The notes: generated by a model not told the origin, from the sequence alone. Counted from the stretch's first letter, positions 40,151 to 49,822 are shown. The stretch is 64,000 nt of DNA from Phycisphaerae bacterium (GCA_024102815.1 JAGFJJ010000059.1:62001-126000); one strand, 5' to 3'. Program-made: numbers and translations.

Positions 40151-43100
40151 CTGCCAGTACGAGCGAGTTTCGTCTGCTCGACCGCCTGCGGACGATGCGG
40201 CGAATGATTCGTCGCCGTCTGCTGGTCTACGGAGCGTGCGCGGTAGCGTCAGGTGGAATCGTCTCCCTGCTGACTATCGTGACCGTGGACTTCCTTTTTA
40301 CCTTGCCACCACTTCTCCGCCTCCTCGGCGGTATCCTGTTTCTTGCCGGCTTTGTGCTCGCCACCATGCGCTGGATCGTCAAGCCGATAGCGGCACCGAT
40401 GGAGCTGCCCCGGATCGCGGCCCTCCTGGAGTCGCGCTTTTCCGTACTGAACGACCGTCTTTCGAGCAGCGTGGACTTCATGGACCGCACGGCCGGGCGT
40501 CCCGAGGGGCTGATGCACCAGGTCGTCGAGGACACGGACGCGTCGTTGCGCTCGATGCCGCTGGAGTCGGTCCTGAACCCGCGGCCGCTGCTTCGCCAGG
40601 CGGCTCTCCTGCTCGTCACTGTGATCGCAATCTCGGGGGTGCTGACGTTCGCACCAACTTGGCTGGGAACCGGCGTTTATCGTTACATCTATCCATTCGG
40701 CGCGATCGAGTGGCCTCGTGCCGTAGCGCTGCGTCCCTTGACGGGGAATCGCGCCGTGGCCGTTGGAGACGCGGCAGTTCTGCGGGTTGCCGTGGACCGG
40801 GGCCTTACCGATCAATTGCGCGCCGTGGTCTACCTGCTCGATGCCAGTGGGCAGATCGTGGCGCAGGCCATGCAACGAGAGCACGACAACGTCTTCACAT
40901 CGCGGGTCGATGCAATCACCCGCGATCTGGTCTATTGGTTTGAGGCTGGTGATGCGGACACGCGGCGGCAGGCTTCCACGATTCGGGTCGTTCAACGTCC
41001 GGAGATCGTCGACGTGCTGGCATCCGTCGAACCACCGCCGTACGCGCCGGCCTCAACCATGCGATTCCACGATCTCCGCCAGGGTCCCGTCACGGCCCCA
41101 ATCGGCGGTTTCGTCACGGTGTCGGTAACCGCGGCCAAGCCGATTGCCGAAGATATGCAGCGCTTTCCAAGTGGCTTGCGATGGGAAAGTGGCGAGTTGC
41201 TTCCCTTCGAACTGGCATCCGACGATCGGACGGAGATGGCCGCGCGATTTGCCGTGGACGCGGATCGGGTCTTCTCCGTCGAGCTGCAGGACGAATACGG
41301 TTTTCACAACCACGGCGCTGCGGACTTTACGATTCGCGCCGTGCCCGATGGCCCTCCCAATGTCAACTGGTCCGAACCCGCCGGCAATGTGGAGGTTGTT
41401 CCCACCGCCGTATTGGGTCTGGCGGCCAGGATCGAGGATGATTTCGGCATCCGCCGTGTTGCTTTGATCGTCGAAAGCCTGTCAGCTGATGCGCGCCCGT
41501 CCGAGATCGATTTGACCGAATACACCCGCACGATGACTCAGCCTGACGGTGTTCTCGGTTCCATGCGATTCAATTGGTCTCTCGCAGAATACGGTGTCGT
41601 TGCGGGGCAGACTCTTCGCTGCGAATTGGCCGCATGGGACAATGATCCAGCCTCGTCGGACGTCAACGTCGGGCATTCTCCGCCGCTGTACGTGCGAATC
41701 ATCGCCACCGCCGAATTCGAATCGCGCGTTCGCGAGGAAATCGTGCAGGTCGAAGAGGCGGTACGTCAGGTCGCCAATGAGCTTCGCAACGACGAGTCCG
41801 ACACGGAGAGCCTGGCCGGGCGGACTTCGGAGGGCGACCTGGCCGATTCGGATCGCGAGTCGGCACGAAGCCTGTCGCGTGGCGCGGTTCGGCTGGGTCG
41901 CAGGCTTCGTGAGATCGCCCGTCGCGTATCGAGCTTGCACCAGCGCATGGAGGCGAACCAGGCGGGTGAGCCGGCGATGCGCAAGGCGCTGTCTGATGTC
42001 GGACGCTCGCTCGAGCAGGTCGAGAGCGGTTCGATCGCGCTGTCGGCGCAGGCGTTGGCGCAGGCTGCGCAAGAGTCAAAGGCCGAGCAGCAGACGCAGG
42101 AGCTGGTGCGAGCCGTTGATGCGCAGCGACACGCGGGCCAGCAACTGGGGCAGATCCTTCGCCAGCTCGGCGAGTGGGGCGATTTCCAATCCCTGGTGTC
42201 GAACACACGCGGCCTGATTGATCGCCAGGACCGCATCCGCCGCGAGACCAATGCGCTCGGGGAAGAGACGCTGGGCAAACGTCGCGAAGAGCTTGAAGAA
42301 TCCCAAAGACAGTCGCTGGATCGACTCGCCCGTGAGCAGGACAGCATCGGCGAAGATCTCGCTCGTCTGCTCAAGCGCATGAAGGAAGTTGGTGAATCGG
42401 TGAGTGGATCCGATCCCGGTGCCGGTGCGGCGATCGAGGATGCGGATCGTGCCGCCCGGTCGGAAGGGCTGCAAGACCGCATCCGGCGTGCGAAGAACGC
42501 ACTCCAGGAGAACCGTACGGCGTCGGCGGCAATGGAACAGAAATCAGCGGCGGATGTGCTGCGACGAATGGCCGACGCGCTTGAATCGCGCCGGCAGCGC
42601 GAACTCGAATTCTTGCGCAAAGAGGCTCGCCGCGCCGAGGAGGAACTGCGCGTCATCATCGAGCAGCAGCGCGATCTTCGTGCGGCCACGCATGAGGCAG
42701 GGGTGATGGCGGCGGGGGACGAGGTCGTGAATGAACTGGCGGAGGATCAGGCGCGTCTGCGCCGTAACACCGATCAGCTCAGCACCGATTTTGCCGCGGT
42801 CCGCGTTTTGATGAGTATTGCCGAACGCGTGAAGGATGCGGTTGCCCCCATGTCAGATGCGGAGGCCCGCCTTGAAGATCGGCGCATCGAGGAGGCTCCG
42901 CCGGCCCAAGACGCCGCTGTGACGGTCCTCGAAGAGGCCCTCGCCATGACCGAGGAGGCTGCACGCGAAGCCGAACAGGCGTTGCTCCAGAAATACCTCA
43001 ACGAGATCAAGGATGATCTTCAGGAGATTGCAGCCGCGCAGGATGCCGTTCATCAGAAGGCGACCGCCCTGGTCGAAACCGTGCGCGAGGCGGAAGTGGT

Positions 43101-43635
43101 GACGCGCCGGGAAGCGCGGGATGCCGCGCGCCTTGCTCGGGAAGAAGCCGGAGTCGAGGAGCTGATCGCCTCGGTGCTGCCGGATTTGGAGAAAGTTGCG
43201 GTCTATCATTGGGCGATGGAGCGTGTCTCCGACTGGGTTGGCGACTGCCGCCAGCGACTCGAGTCCCGTCGATTGGACGACGAACTGCTGGAAACGTCCG
43301 ATCGCGTGCTCCGCGAATTGGCCCGGCTGCTGGCAGCCATCGACCAAACCCAGCAAATGAACACTGAGGAGAAATTCGCAGAAGCCGAGGCGTCAGGGGG
43401 CGGTGGGCAGGGCGGAGCGGCCGGCTCGGGAAAGCCGATACCTACTGTGGCGGAATTGCTCGTACTCCGTGCTATGCAGGAGGACGTGAACAAGCGTACG
43501 CGTGAACTGGAAGAGAAGCTCACCGACCGGGAGCCAACCGAACGGTTGCTTCGCCAGGTGCGCGCCTTGGGGGAGGACCAGGCGCAGGTGCGAAGCTTGA
43601 CGGAAAGGCTCACCGGAAAAGCAGGGCAGCCGTAG
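40117..43635 (+). CDS. Large membrane-anchored coiled-coil protein (DUF4175-like)
   Basis: About 1172 residues from the ATG at 40117; the exact start is uncertain because the frame is open upstream and several start codons lie within the first 30 codons. Three membrane helices lie in the first 180 residues. A periplasmic beta-rich region follows (about 180-530). From about residue 535 to 1150 the sequence is rich in E, R, A and Q with long heptad stretches, a long coiled-coil rod. The general plan resembles DUF4175 proteins. It overlaps the preceding VWA gene by 34 bp. Likely a structural scaffold of the system; this role is inferred. Confidence 0.8.
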   Translation: MESAKVVRAAVAASTSEFRLLDRLRTMRRMIRRRLLVYGACAVASGGIVSLLTIVTVDFLFTLPPLLRLLGGILFLAGFVLATMRWIVKPIAAPMELPRIAALLESRFSVLNDRLSSSVDFMDRTAGRPEGLMHQVVEDTDASLRSMPLESVLNPRPLLRQAALLLVTVIAISGVLTFAPTWLGTGVYRYIYPFGAIEWPRAVALRPLTGNRAVAVGDAAVLRVAVDRGLTDQLRAVVYLLDASGQIVAQAMQREHDNVFTSRVDAITRDLVYWFEAGDADTRRQASTIRVVQRPEIVDVLASVEPPPYAPASTMRFHDLRQGPVTAPIGGFVTVSVTAAKPIAEDMQRFPSGLRWESGELLPFELASDDRTEMAARFAVDADRVFSVELQDEYGFHNHGAADFTIRAVPDGPPNVNWSEPAGNVEVVPTAVLGLAARIEDDFGIRRVALIVESLSADARPSEIDLTEYTRTMTQPDGVLGSMRFNWSLAEYGVVAGQTLRCELAAWDNDPASSDVNVGHSPPLYVRIIATAEFESRVREEIVQVEEAVRQVANELRNDESDTESLAGRTSEGDLADSDRESARSLSRGAVRLGRRLREIARRVSSLHQRMEANQAGEPAMRKALSDVGRSLEQVESGSIALSAQALAQAAQESKAEQQTQELVRAVDAQRHAGQQLGQILRQLGEWGDFQSLVSNTRGLIDRQDRIRRETNALGEETLGKRREELEESQRQSLDRLAREQDSIGEDLARLLKRMKEVGESVSGSDPGAGAAIEDADRAARSEGLQDRIRRAKNALQENRTASAAMEQKSAADVLRRMADALESRRQRELEFLRKEARRAEEELRVIIEQQRDLRAATHEAGVMAAGDEVVNELAEDQARLRRNTDQLSTDFAAVRVLMSIAERVKDAVAPMSDAEARLEDRRIEEAPPAQDAAVTVLEEALAMTEEAAREAEQALLQKYLNEIKDDLQEIAAAQDAVHQKATALVETVREAEVVTRREARDAARLAREEAGVEELIASVLPDLEKVAVYHWAMERVSDWVGDCRQRLESRRLDDELLETSDRVLRELARLLAAIDQTQQMNTEEKFAEAEASGGGGQGGAAGSGKPIPTVAELLVLRAMQEDVNKRTRELEEKLTDREPTERLLRQVRALGEDQAQVRSLTERLTGKAGQP

Positions 43636-43646
43636 AGGTCGAAGCA

Positions 43647-44459
43647 ATGGTGTTTGGAACACGAACAGACATGGCGCTATCCGCGCACCGGATCGTTGCC
43701 GCAGCGCGAAGGCATTCGCCTTTTTCGCCAGGCCAGCCGCGGGCGCTGCCCCGCGCGGTTTTGCGAGCGGCAACGGCGCTCGGGTTTTGCGTGCGACGCC
43801 GCTTCGAGGTATTTCATCTCTGTGCTTTGGCGCTCATCCCGTTCGCTTCGATTTCCCCGCGGGCTGCAGCGCAAGATCAAGCCGGTCCGAGAGAATCGCA
43901 GCCGCAGCCGGAGGAGAAGCGCGAGAGCGATCTCAGCCGGCGTCTGGTACGGGAGGCGGGCGGGGAACAGGCCGACGATGTGATGTCGGAGATTATCCGA
44001 CTGATGGAAGCGTCGTCGAGACGACTGGAAATTGATTTCGATACCGGTCCCCAGACGGAGGCTGTTCAGGAAGAAATCCTCAAGAATCTCGACCTCGCCA
44101 TCGCCGAGGCTTCACGGCGAACGCGCTCGCGCTCTTCGGGTCCACCCTCAAGCAGCAGCGACAAGCGTCGGCGGCCTGAGTCCAAAGGGGAAACCGATAA
44201 GAGCCGAAAAACCGGTGCGACCTCGGATGCAAAGGAGGCCTCTGAGGAAGCCCCGCCCGGTGTTCGCCCTGAGGCGGTTCAGTTGCCCTCCGGCGAACTG
44301 CGCGAGCTGCGCTCCGGGTGGGGCAATCTGCCGTTGCGCGAGCGTGAAGAGATGATCCAGGGATCCGATGAGGCTTTCCTCGATCGTTATCGGGAGTGGA
44401 TCGAGCGATATTACCGCGCTCTCCAGGAAGGGGCTTCCACCCAACCGCCACAGCCGTGA
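43647..44459 (+). CDS. Charged secreted protein of unknown function
   Basis: A 270-residue product. Its basic N-terminus and a hydrophobic stretch around residues 52-72 (FHLCALALIPFASIS) look like an export signal with a long n-region, or the true start lies later. The mature part is rich in charged residues and serine, with low complexity in the middle (about 155-200). A C-terminal block LPSGELRELRSGWGNLPLREREEMIQ ends in an amphipathic YREWIERYYRALQEG helix. That block is the part most likely to be conserved. It sits 11 bp after the coiled-coil gene. Confidence 0.7.
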   Translation: MVFGTRTDMALSAHRIVAAARRHSPFSPGQPRALPRAVLRAATALGFCVRRRFEVFHLCALALIPFASISPRAAAQDQAGPRESQPQPEEKRESDLSRRLVREAGGEQADDVMSEIIRLMEASSRRLEIDFDTGPQTEAVQEEILKNLDLAIAEASRRTRSRSSGPPSSSSDKRRRPESKGETDKSRKTGATSDAKEASEEAPPGVRPEAVQLPSGELRELRSGWGNLPLREREEMIQGSDEAFLDRYREWIERYYRALQEGASTQPPQP

Positions 44460-44487
44460 CCACATAAATCCCATTCAAAACGAGACC

Positions 44488-45552
44488 ATGATGGCGAGGT
44501 CAATACCGATCGTCTTTCGAATCGTCTTTCAGTTGGCCGCGGGGTTCTTCCTCGTCGGATTACCAAGTGCAGTCAACGCACGCGCTTCATCGGATGACGC
44601 GCCCCAGACGGCAAGCGCTTCGTCGGGCGAGCTTACGCCGCAATGGCGCAGCGACGTGGATCGTGGTCTTGCGTGGCTCGCGGCTAATCAGGCCGACGAC
44701 GGCGGTTACGGCGCGATGTCGCATTATGGACCTCACGTCGGACTTACCGGGCTGTCCGGGCTGGCTTTCATGGCCGACGGCAACACGCCGGGGCGCGGCC
44801 GATACGGCGATAACGTCTCCCGTTGTCTCTCATTCATCCTCGCGCACAGTTCGGAGAGCGGGCTGCTCGCCGCGGAGACCTCCCATGGCCCGATGTATGG
44901 CCACGGCTTCGCAACGCTCTTTCTTGCGGAAATTTATGGCATGAGTCCGCGCGAGGACCTCCACGAGAAACTCCGCAAGAGCGTGCGCCTGATCGTCAAT
45001 ACGCAAAACGAAGAAGGCGGATGGCGCTATCAGCCGGTTCGCGCCGATGCGGATATATCCGTGACGGTTTGCCAGATCATGGCGTTACGCGCGGCTCGAA
45101 ATGTCGGGGTATATGTCGATCGCGGCGTCATTGATCGCGGTGTGCAATACATCCGCAACAGTCAGAATCCCGACGGTGGCTTTCGCTACATGCTGGGCGC
45201 GGGGGGATCGGCTTTCGCCCGCTCGGCAGGCGGCGTTGCGGCGCTCCAATATGCCGGCATTTACGAAGGCGACGAGATCTACCGCGGGCTCCAATACCTT
45301 CTTCGCTTCACACCTCCCAAGGAGCAGAACGTCGGGCACTATGAGTACGGCCATTACTATGCGGCGCAGGCCATGTTCCTCGCTGGCGACGAGTACTGGT
45401 CGGTCTGGTGGCCCGCGATCCGCCAGGAACTCCTCGATCGCCAGGAGCCGGAAGGACTCTGGCGCGGCCAAGCCGGGCCCGAATACGGGACAGCCATGGC
45501 CCTGATCATCCTTCAAATTCCCAACCGACTCCTGCCGATCTTTCAGAAGTAG
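44488..45552 (+). CDS. Secreted terpenoid-cyclase-fold (alpha/alpha toroid) protein
   Basis: A 354-residue protein with a signal peptide (about 1-32, ending VNARA). The ATG at 44488 was chosen to place this signal first. Repeats of the prenyltransferase/squalene oxidase type are visible: GLAWLAANQADDGGYG, VRLIVNTQNEEGGWRY, GVQYIRNSQNPDGGFRY and GLQYLLRF. The DxDD catalytic motif of squalene-hopene cyclases is absent, so it is probably a binding or scaffold protein and not a cyclase. It lies in the moxR operon 28 bp after its neighbour. Confidence 0.85.
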   Translation: MMARSIPIVFRIVFQLAAGFFLVGLPSAVNARASSDDAPQTASASSGELTPQWRSDVDRGLAWLAANQADDGGYGAMSHYGPHVGLTGLSGLAFMADGNTPGRGRYGDNVSRCLSFILAHSSESGLLAAETSHGPMYGHGFATLFLAEIYGMSPREDLHEKLRKSVRLIVNTQNEEGGWRYQPVRADADISVTVCQIMALRAARNVGVYVDRGVIDRGVQYIRNSQNPDGGFRYMLGAGGSAFARSAGGVAALQYAGIYEGDEIYRGLQYLLRFTPPKEQNVGHYEYGHYYAAQAMFLAGDEYWSVWWPAIRQELLDRQEPEGLWRGQAGPEYGTAMALIILQIPNRLLPIFQK

Positions 45553-45624
45553 TCGATTCTGCGCACCGATCGACGACCTCGATCGTAGAATAGGGTGATA
45601 AACCAACGCGAAGGCAGGTAGTTT

Positions 45625-46845
45625 ATGGGTGTCGTTGCGGAAATCCTGTCACGACGTCGAATCTGGTCCCTGGCCCTCGCGTTTGCCTGGAGCGCTCCTG
45701 CAAGAGGGGAAGTAACGGTACGGACCATCGATCCCGTTCAGGTCCAGGGCCGCTTGATTCGATTCACACTGAACGGCCACGCGAACCTCAAGCTTGCCGA
45801 CGGCCGCGAGGTTACGATCCCCACTGAGGAAATAGTCCGCATTTCCACGTCAAACTCCGATCAGCCTCCGCCGGTTGCTGATGCGGAATTCATACTGGCG
45901 GGGGGGGACCATCTTTACGGGCGGGTCGTGGGGCGTGGCGTGGAAGCCGTCGAGATCGAGTCTGCCTCCGCCGGTACTCTCCGCGCGCCTCTGGAGGGGC
46001 TCCGCGAGATTCGGCTCCGCCCGGCGATTTCTTCACGGGCGTTGGGGGCGGACGTGCCAGATAAGCAAACAACGAAGGAGACGGATGACCGAATCCGCCT
46101 CACCAACGGAGACGAACTCCGTGGGTTGGTCGTGAGCGTCGACAGTGCAGGTGTGACGATCGAGGGGCCGCGCGGGGCGGACTCCATCCCCTGGTCCGTC
46201 ATTCAGTTCCTGAGGATGAGCGGACTCAGCACGCTGCGAATGCCACTTCCGCTCGCCATCGTAACGACAGTACACGGCGAGCGATTGACTTGCCGGAGTC
46301 TGGTCTGGTCAGAGGATAACATTGAAGCTGAGCACGTCGCGGGCTTCAGGGTTTCCATTTCCGCGCAGCGGGTTGCTCGCGTTGATTTGATTGGCGGTCG
46401 ATGGCAATGGCTCGGCGAGCTTGAACCCGTGAGCTTCGATCACACGCCAATGCTGGGGATTTCCTGGCCCTATCGAGTGAACCAAAACGCGCTCGGTGAG
46501 CCGATTCTCGTCGATGGCGAGACCTACGACCGCGGCATCGGCGTTCACAGCCGAACAAGCCTGATCTATGAGCTCAAATCCGAATACCGTGAATTCGTCA
46601 CGGCGCTGGGCCTGGATGATCGGAGCGGGCCCTTTGCCGATGTCTCCGCCTACATTCTGGTCGACGGTGTTCGCAAATATGCTGAAACCGGGTTGCGGCC
46701 GGGGCGGCTCATCGGACCCGTACGCGTCGATGTCCGCCGCGCCAACCGCATCGAGCTGATCGTGGACTACGGCAAGAATGGTGACATCCAGGACCGCTTC
46801 AACTGGGTCGAGGCGGGCCTTGTGCGGACGGCCCCCGGCGACTGA
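45625..46845 (+). CDS. Secreted NPCBM-domain protein
   Basis: A 406-residue product with an N-terminal signal (about 1-28). The middle part has repeated short beta segments (ADGREVTIPTEEIVRIS, LTNGDELRGLVVSVD) that resemble SH3-like units. The C-terminal 140 residues match the NPCBM/NEW2 carbohydrate-binding domain, with ETYDRGIGVHSRTSLIYEL, the ALGLDD block and RIELIVDYGKNGD. It probably binds a glycan at the envelope. Last gene of the long plus-strand operon; it converges with the HxlR-like gene 8 bp later. Confidence 0.85.
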   Translation: MGVVAEILSRRRIWSLALAFAWSAPARGEVTVRTIDPVQVQGRLIRFTLNGHANLKLADGREVTIPTEEIVRISTSNSDQPPPVADAEFILAGGDHLYGRVVGRGVEAVEIESASAGTLRAPLEGLREIRLRPAISSRALGADVPDKQTTKETDDRIRLTNGDELRGLVVSVDSAGVTIEGPRGADSIPWSVIQFLRMSGLSTLRMPLPLAIVTTVHGERLTCRSLVWSEDNIEAEHVAGFRVSISAQRVARVDLIGGRWQWLGELEPVSFDHTPMLGISWPYRVNQNALGEPILVDGETYDRGIGVHSRTSLIYELKSEYREFVTALGLDDRSGPFADVSAYILVDGVRKYAETGLRPGRLIGPVRVDVRRANRIELIVDYGKNGDIQDRFNWVEAGLVRTAPGD

Positions 46846-46853
46846 CCCGGTTC

Positions 46854-47408
46854 TCAATTCACTTCAAACGTCGCGAGAACGGGCGTAAGCTCCCGGCCCT
46901 TCGAGGTCAGTTCATAGATACTCGACGGCGGGTAGTTTCCTTCCACAAAGCGTTGCACGAGCCCGGGCGGCTGAAGCCCCTTCAAGGTCAGCGAAAGAGC
47001 CCTCGGCGTGGCGTCCGCCATCGCCGCCCGAAGCTGCGAGAATCTGCGATGACCTGACCCCAGCGCAAACAGGATCGGCATCGACCACTTCTTCATCGCC
47101 ACATCCAAGATTCCCAAACGCCCGAGCACGCTGGTCAGCAGTAGGCACCGCTCCGCAAGCTGCCGCGCTTGTGGCACCAGGACGTACTCGGGGCGGAGCG
47201 GGTGCCCGTACCCTGCGTTGCGTAAGACCCAGCCGCGTTCCACCAAATCACCCAGGGTTCGGGTCAGAGAGTCGTGACTCACGTCCAAACGCCGGGCCAG
47301 CGTGACGAACTTGGCTCCATCTGTCCGCCGAAGCTCCGCCAGAACGGGTACGTTCCACCTGTGGTGGAATAGGCCGGCAAGGAATCGCAAAGTTGGGCGC
47401 TCGGCCAC
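46854..47408 (-). CDS. HxlR-like regulator with two winged-helix domains
   Basis: A 184-residue DNA-binding protein. Classical HxlR proteins have one winged-helix domain of about 100 residues; here two follow each other. The first (about 12-85) has RWNVPVLAELR and LDVSHDSLTRTLGDLVERGWV; the second (about 100-180) has KKWSMPILFALGSGHRRFSQL and TPRALSLTLKGL. The GTG start follows a strong GGAGG box. It is divergent from the VOC gene and the promoters overlap, so it probably controls both itself and its neighbour. Confidence 0.85.
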   Translation of the reverse strand: MAERPTLRFLAGLFHHRWNVPVLAELRRTDGAKFVTLARRLDVSHDSLTRTLGDLVERGWVLRNAGYGHPLRPEYVLVPQARQLAERCLLLTSVLGRLGILDVAMKKWSMPILFALGSGHRRFSQLRAAMADATPRALSLTLKGLQPPGLVQRFVEGNYPPSSIYELTSKGRELTPVLATFEVN

Positions 47409-47425
47409 GATTCACCTCCGCTTGT

Positions 47426-47463
47426 ATTATTGTCTTGACCGGTTTTTGTATCAAGTACATTAT
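47426..47463. promoter_or_regulatory. Overlapping divergent promoters of the HxlR-like and VOC genes
   Basis: Minus strand: TTGATA (47454-47449), 17-bp spacer, AATAAT (47431-47426), both hexamers 5 of 6 to the sigma-70 consensus. Plus strand: TTGACC (47435-47440), 17-bp spacer, CATTAT (47458-47463). The two promoters interlock. An inverted repeat CTTGA (47434-47438) and TCAAG (47451-47455) lies across both and is a candidate operator. Confidence 0.55.
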
Positions 47464-47552
47464 TGCGACCAAGTGACACAGGATGGCTGTGTCAGAACCG
47501 GGCGGATCCGGGTCGCGCAGCGGGTCGGATCGTTGGAGGGAGGAAGACCCAA

Positions 47553-47936
47553 ATGGCTGCCGATCTGGGCTATGACGGCGGGCTGACCTGCTCGATGCAC
47601 GTCACTGATCTGGAACGCTCCATGCGCTGGTATCAGGACGTGCTCGGCTTCAAGCTGCTCTACAAGGTCGAAGAAATCGCGTGGTGCGAGCTCGCAACGT
47701 CGGTTGCACGCGTGAACGTCGGCCTTTCGCAGGTTCAGGAGGCGGGGGGGAAGGGTGGGGCGACCCTCACTTTCGGCGTTAAGGATATCGATGCGACCCG
47801 GAAAGTCGTGGAGGGGAAGGGCGTTCGATTCGACGGCCCCACCATGACCATTGAGGGCATGGTCAAGCTCGCCACGTTTTTCGATCCCGATGGGAACGCC
47901 CTCATGTTCTATCAGAGTTTGCAGGGGGAGAAGTAA
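47553..47936 (+). CDS. VOC-family (glyoxalase/bleomycin-resistance fold) protein
   Basis: A 127-residue single-module vicinal oxygen chelate protein. It starts at the ATG at 47553 after a GGGAGGAAG box. The paired beta-alpha-beta-beta-beta halves are visible: SMHVTDLERSMRWYQDVLGF and LTFGVKDIDATRKVVEGKGV, ending in FFDPDGNALMFYQ. Such proteins isomerise, open or bind small metabolites and toxins; the substrate cannot be told. It is divergent from a regulator, so it may be induced by its own ligand. Confidence 0.88.
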   Translation: MAADLGYDGGLTCSMHVTDLERSMRWYQDVLGFKLLYKVEEIAWCELATSVARVNVGLSQVQEAGGKGGATLTFGVKDIDATRKVVEGKGVRFDGPTMTIEGMVKLATFFDPDGNALMFYQSLQGEK

Positions 47937-47971
47937 GTCGCCCCGCGTCCGTCCACTTGGAGAAACCAGCC

Positions 47972-48535
47972 GTGCATCACCATAGAAACGTCATTGCCCG
48001 GTCAGTCCTTTGTGCTGTCGCAATCATCCTGTTTGGGGTCGGAATCTCGCCGGCAGCCGATCTAGCTGCCGGTTCCTCCGTCAGCGTGAAAGGAAGCGAG
48101 GCTCTGGAGAAGCTCCGTTTTCTCCACGGGCAATGGGAACGAAGGGACGGAGAGGACGAGCTGACGGAATATTGGAGCGCTCCGTCCGGAGACTCCATCA
48201 CGGGTGTATTTCGTTGGCTGAAGAACGGGAAGACCTGGATGTACGAGTTGTTGACCATCACCGCGGAGGGGGACCGCATTGTCTTCCGCCTGAGGCATTT
48301 TAGCGCTCCGGGGCTTATACCGTGGGAAAAGGAGTCGGATAGTGCTCTGGCGTATACGCTCTCAAGCCTGGGCGAGGGTGAAGCGGTCTTCGAGGATCCA
48401 GCCCGTGCCTTTCCGCGCCGATTCATCTTCCGTAAGGTCGGTGACGACGGCCTGATGGTGCGGTTTGACGGGGTGCGAAACGGACAGCCCACGGCGCAGG
48501 AATTCTCCTATACGCGGAAGCGATTCGCGGAGTAA
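47972..48535 (+). CDS. Exported DUF6265-like protein
   Basis: About 187 residues. The GTG at 47972 was chosen over a TTG 15 bp upstream because GGAG lies nine bases before it; both keep the signal peptide (ARSVLCAVAIILFGVGISPA). The mature part starts with EKLRFLHGQWERR and has EYWSAPSGDSITGVFRWLKNG, a pattern of small beta-barrel proteins annotated as DUF6265. The function is unknown. It is 35 bp after the VOC gene and may share its transcript. Confidence 0.75.
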   Translation: MHHHRNVIARSVLCAVAIILFGVGISPAADLAAGSSVSVKGSEALEKLRFLHGQWERRDGEDELTEYWSAPSGDSITGVFRWLKNGKTWMYELLTITAEGDRIVFRLRHFSAPGLIPWEKESDSALAYTLSSLGEGEAVFEDPARAFPRRFIFRKVGDDGLMVRFDGVRNGQPTAQEFSYTRKRFAE

Positions 48536-48701
48536 TTTCCGGCAATCCCTGCGCCTTCGTTCCTGGAGCGATCGAAGCGAACATCGGCGTGCCGCTCCAA
48601 TCCTCATCCGATCGCGCTGCGCCCTCCGATAGGGAATCCATGCCCAAACCGGGCCGGTCCTATTCGCGCATCCACGGGCAGGGATCAAGGAGGAATGTCG
48701 G

Positions 48702-48929
48702 ATGGTTCCAACGGAGAAGAGAGTCGGCCTGCGGTCGTTGGGAAGTGCCATAATAATGACACTTCTGGGATTGTCATCACTGTCAGCAGGCTGCGATGTA
48801 GGCCGCGAATTCCGGGCGGCGGCGCTCCCTCAGTTCTCGGAGGGCGTTACGCTGGCGGTGAACGGGCTGCTCGATGGTATCTTTGCCGCGATCGAAGTCG
48901 AGCCGGATTCGAGCGGTGCCTCCGGCTAA
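48702..48929 (+). CDS. Small lipoprotein of unknown function
   Basis: A 75-residue product with a strong ribosome binding site (AAGGAGG) before the ATG. The signal peptide ends in a lipobox SLSAGC (cysteine near 31). The mature part is about 45 residues with GVTLAVNGLLDGIFAAIEVEP. Small lipoproteins of this type with a helical VNGLLDGIF segment recur in planctomycetes, but no function is known. Confidence 0.65.
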   Translation: MVPTEKRVGLRSLGSAIIMTLLGLSSLSAGCDVGREFRAAALPQFSEGVTLAVNGLLDGIFAAIEVEPDSSGASG

Positions 48930-49040
48930 GTTGAGAACGATTGGGAAGATCAAACGTCGATCCGTCGAAAAACAGCTGGGGCACTGCCGAAGATTTTTCC
49001 GGATGGCCAAGAATGCCGACAGAGGCGCCGAAGTTGCGCC

Positions 49041-49664
49041 TCAGGCGGAATGCCGATCCTCGAGACTCTCCCACTCGCTCCGCATGAGGGTCATCCGCAG
49101 CAGGCAGTGCATGGGGCCGCTTGGCAAAAACCGGTGGTGCTCCTCGCCCACCGACCGAAAACCGGCGCGACCGTAGCAGGCAATGGCCGACCTGTTGTCC
49201 GGAAATACCACCAGGGATAGCTGGAGCGCACCCATCGACCGAAAGGCATATCGCTCCATGGCTCGAATGAACCGCGTTCCGATTCCTTTCCCCCGCTTCA
49301 CCGGATCAACCAGGATGTGCCCCAGCCAGTAGTGTCCCGGCTGGTGGCGCATGGGATTGAGCTCGCCGTACGCCAGGAGAGTCGGCCCGGGGTGGCGAAC
49401 GAGACACAGCGGCCGGCCGCCCTTGCGGCGCCACTCGAGAACCATGTCGGGGGTGAGGGCACGCTCAACGCTCGGCGCCAGCCAGCGCAGCACGCGCGGC
49501 GAGTCCACCCAGCGTAACAGGACGGGGGCGAGGCGATCGTCAAACTGACAAAGCTGGTAGGCTGCCTCCGGGTTTGGATCGGCGATGTTCCCCGGCCGAT
49601 CGACCGGAGTGGAACAGGCTTGCTGGGGGGGTGAGCGGCGGAATCTATTGAGGAGCCTGGTCAT
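49041..49664 (-). CDS. GNAT-family N-acetyltransferase
   Basis: A 207-residue acyltransferase. The acetyl-CoA-binding motif A is HILVDPVKRGKGIGTRFIRAM, preceded by GELNPMRHQPGHYWLG; the last strand follows ALQLSLVVFPDNRSAIACYGRAGF. The 40-residue N-terminal extension is basic and lacks a domain. The substrate is unknown. Confidence 0.88.
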   Translation of the reverse strand: MTRLLNRFRRSPPQQACSTPVDRPGNIADPNPEAAYQLCQFDDRLAPVLLRWVDSPRVLRWLAPSVERALTPDMVLEWRRKGGRPLCLVRHPGPTLLAYGELNPMRHQPGHYWLGHILVDPVKRGKGIGTRFIRAMERYAFRSMGALQLSLVVFPDNRSAIACYGRAGFRSVGEEHHRFLPSGPMHCLLRMTLMRSEWESLEDRHSA

Positions 49665-49822
49665 TTCCCGGAGCCTGAGCGGGGTCGCTTTGAATCAACC
49701 ATCGGCGATCGTCGACAGAACGCTCCAACAGCAGCCTATCGCCAACGTATTCTGGCGCGATCAAAAATTCCTGACGATAACGTTGTACCGAGAAAGGCCG
49801 ATTTGCAATATGCGGCAGGGAA

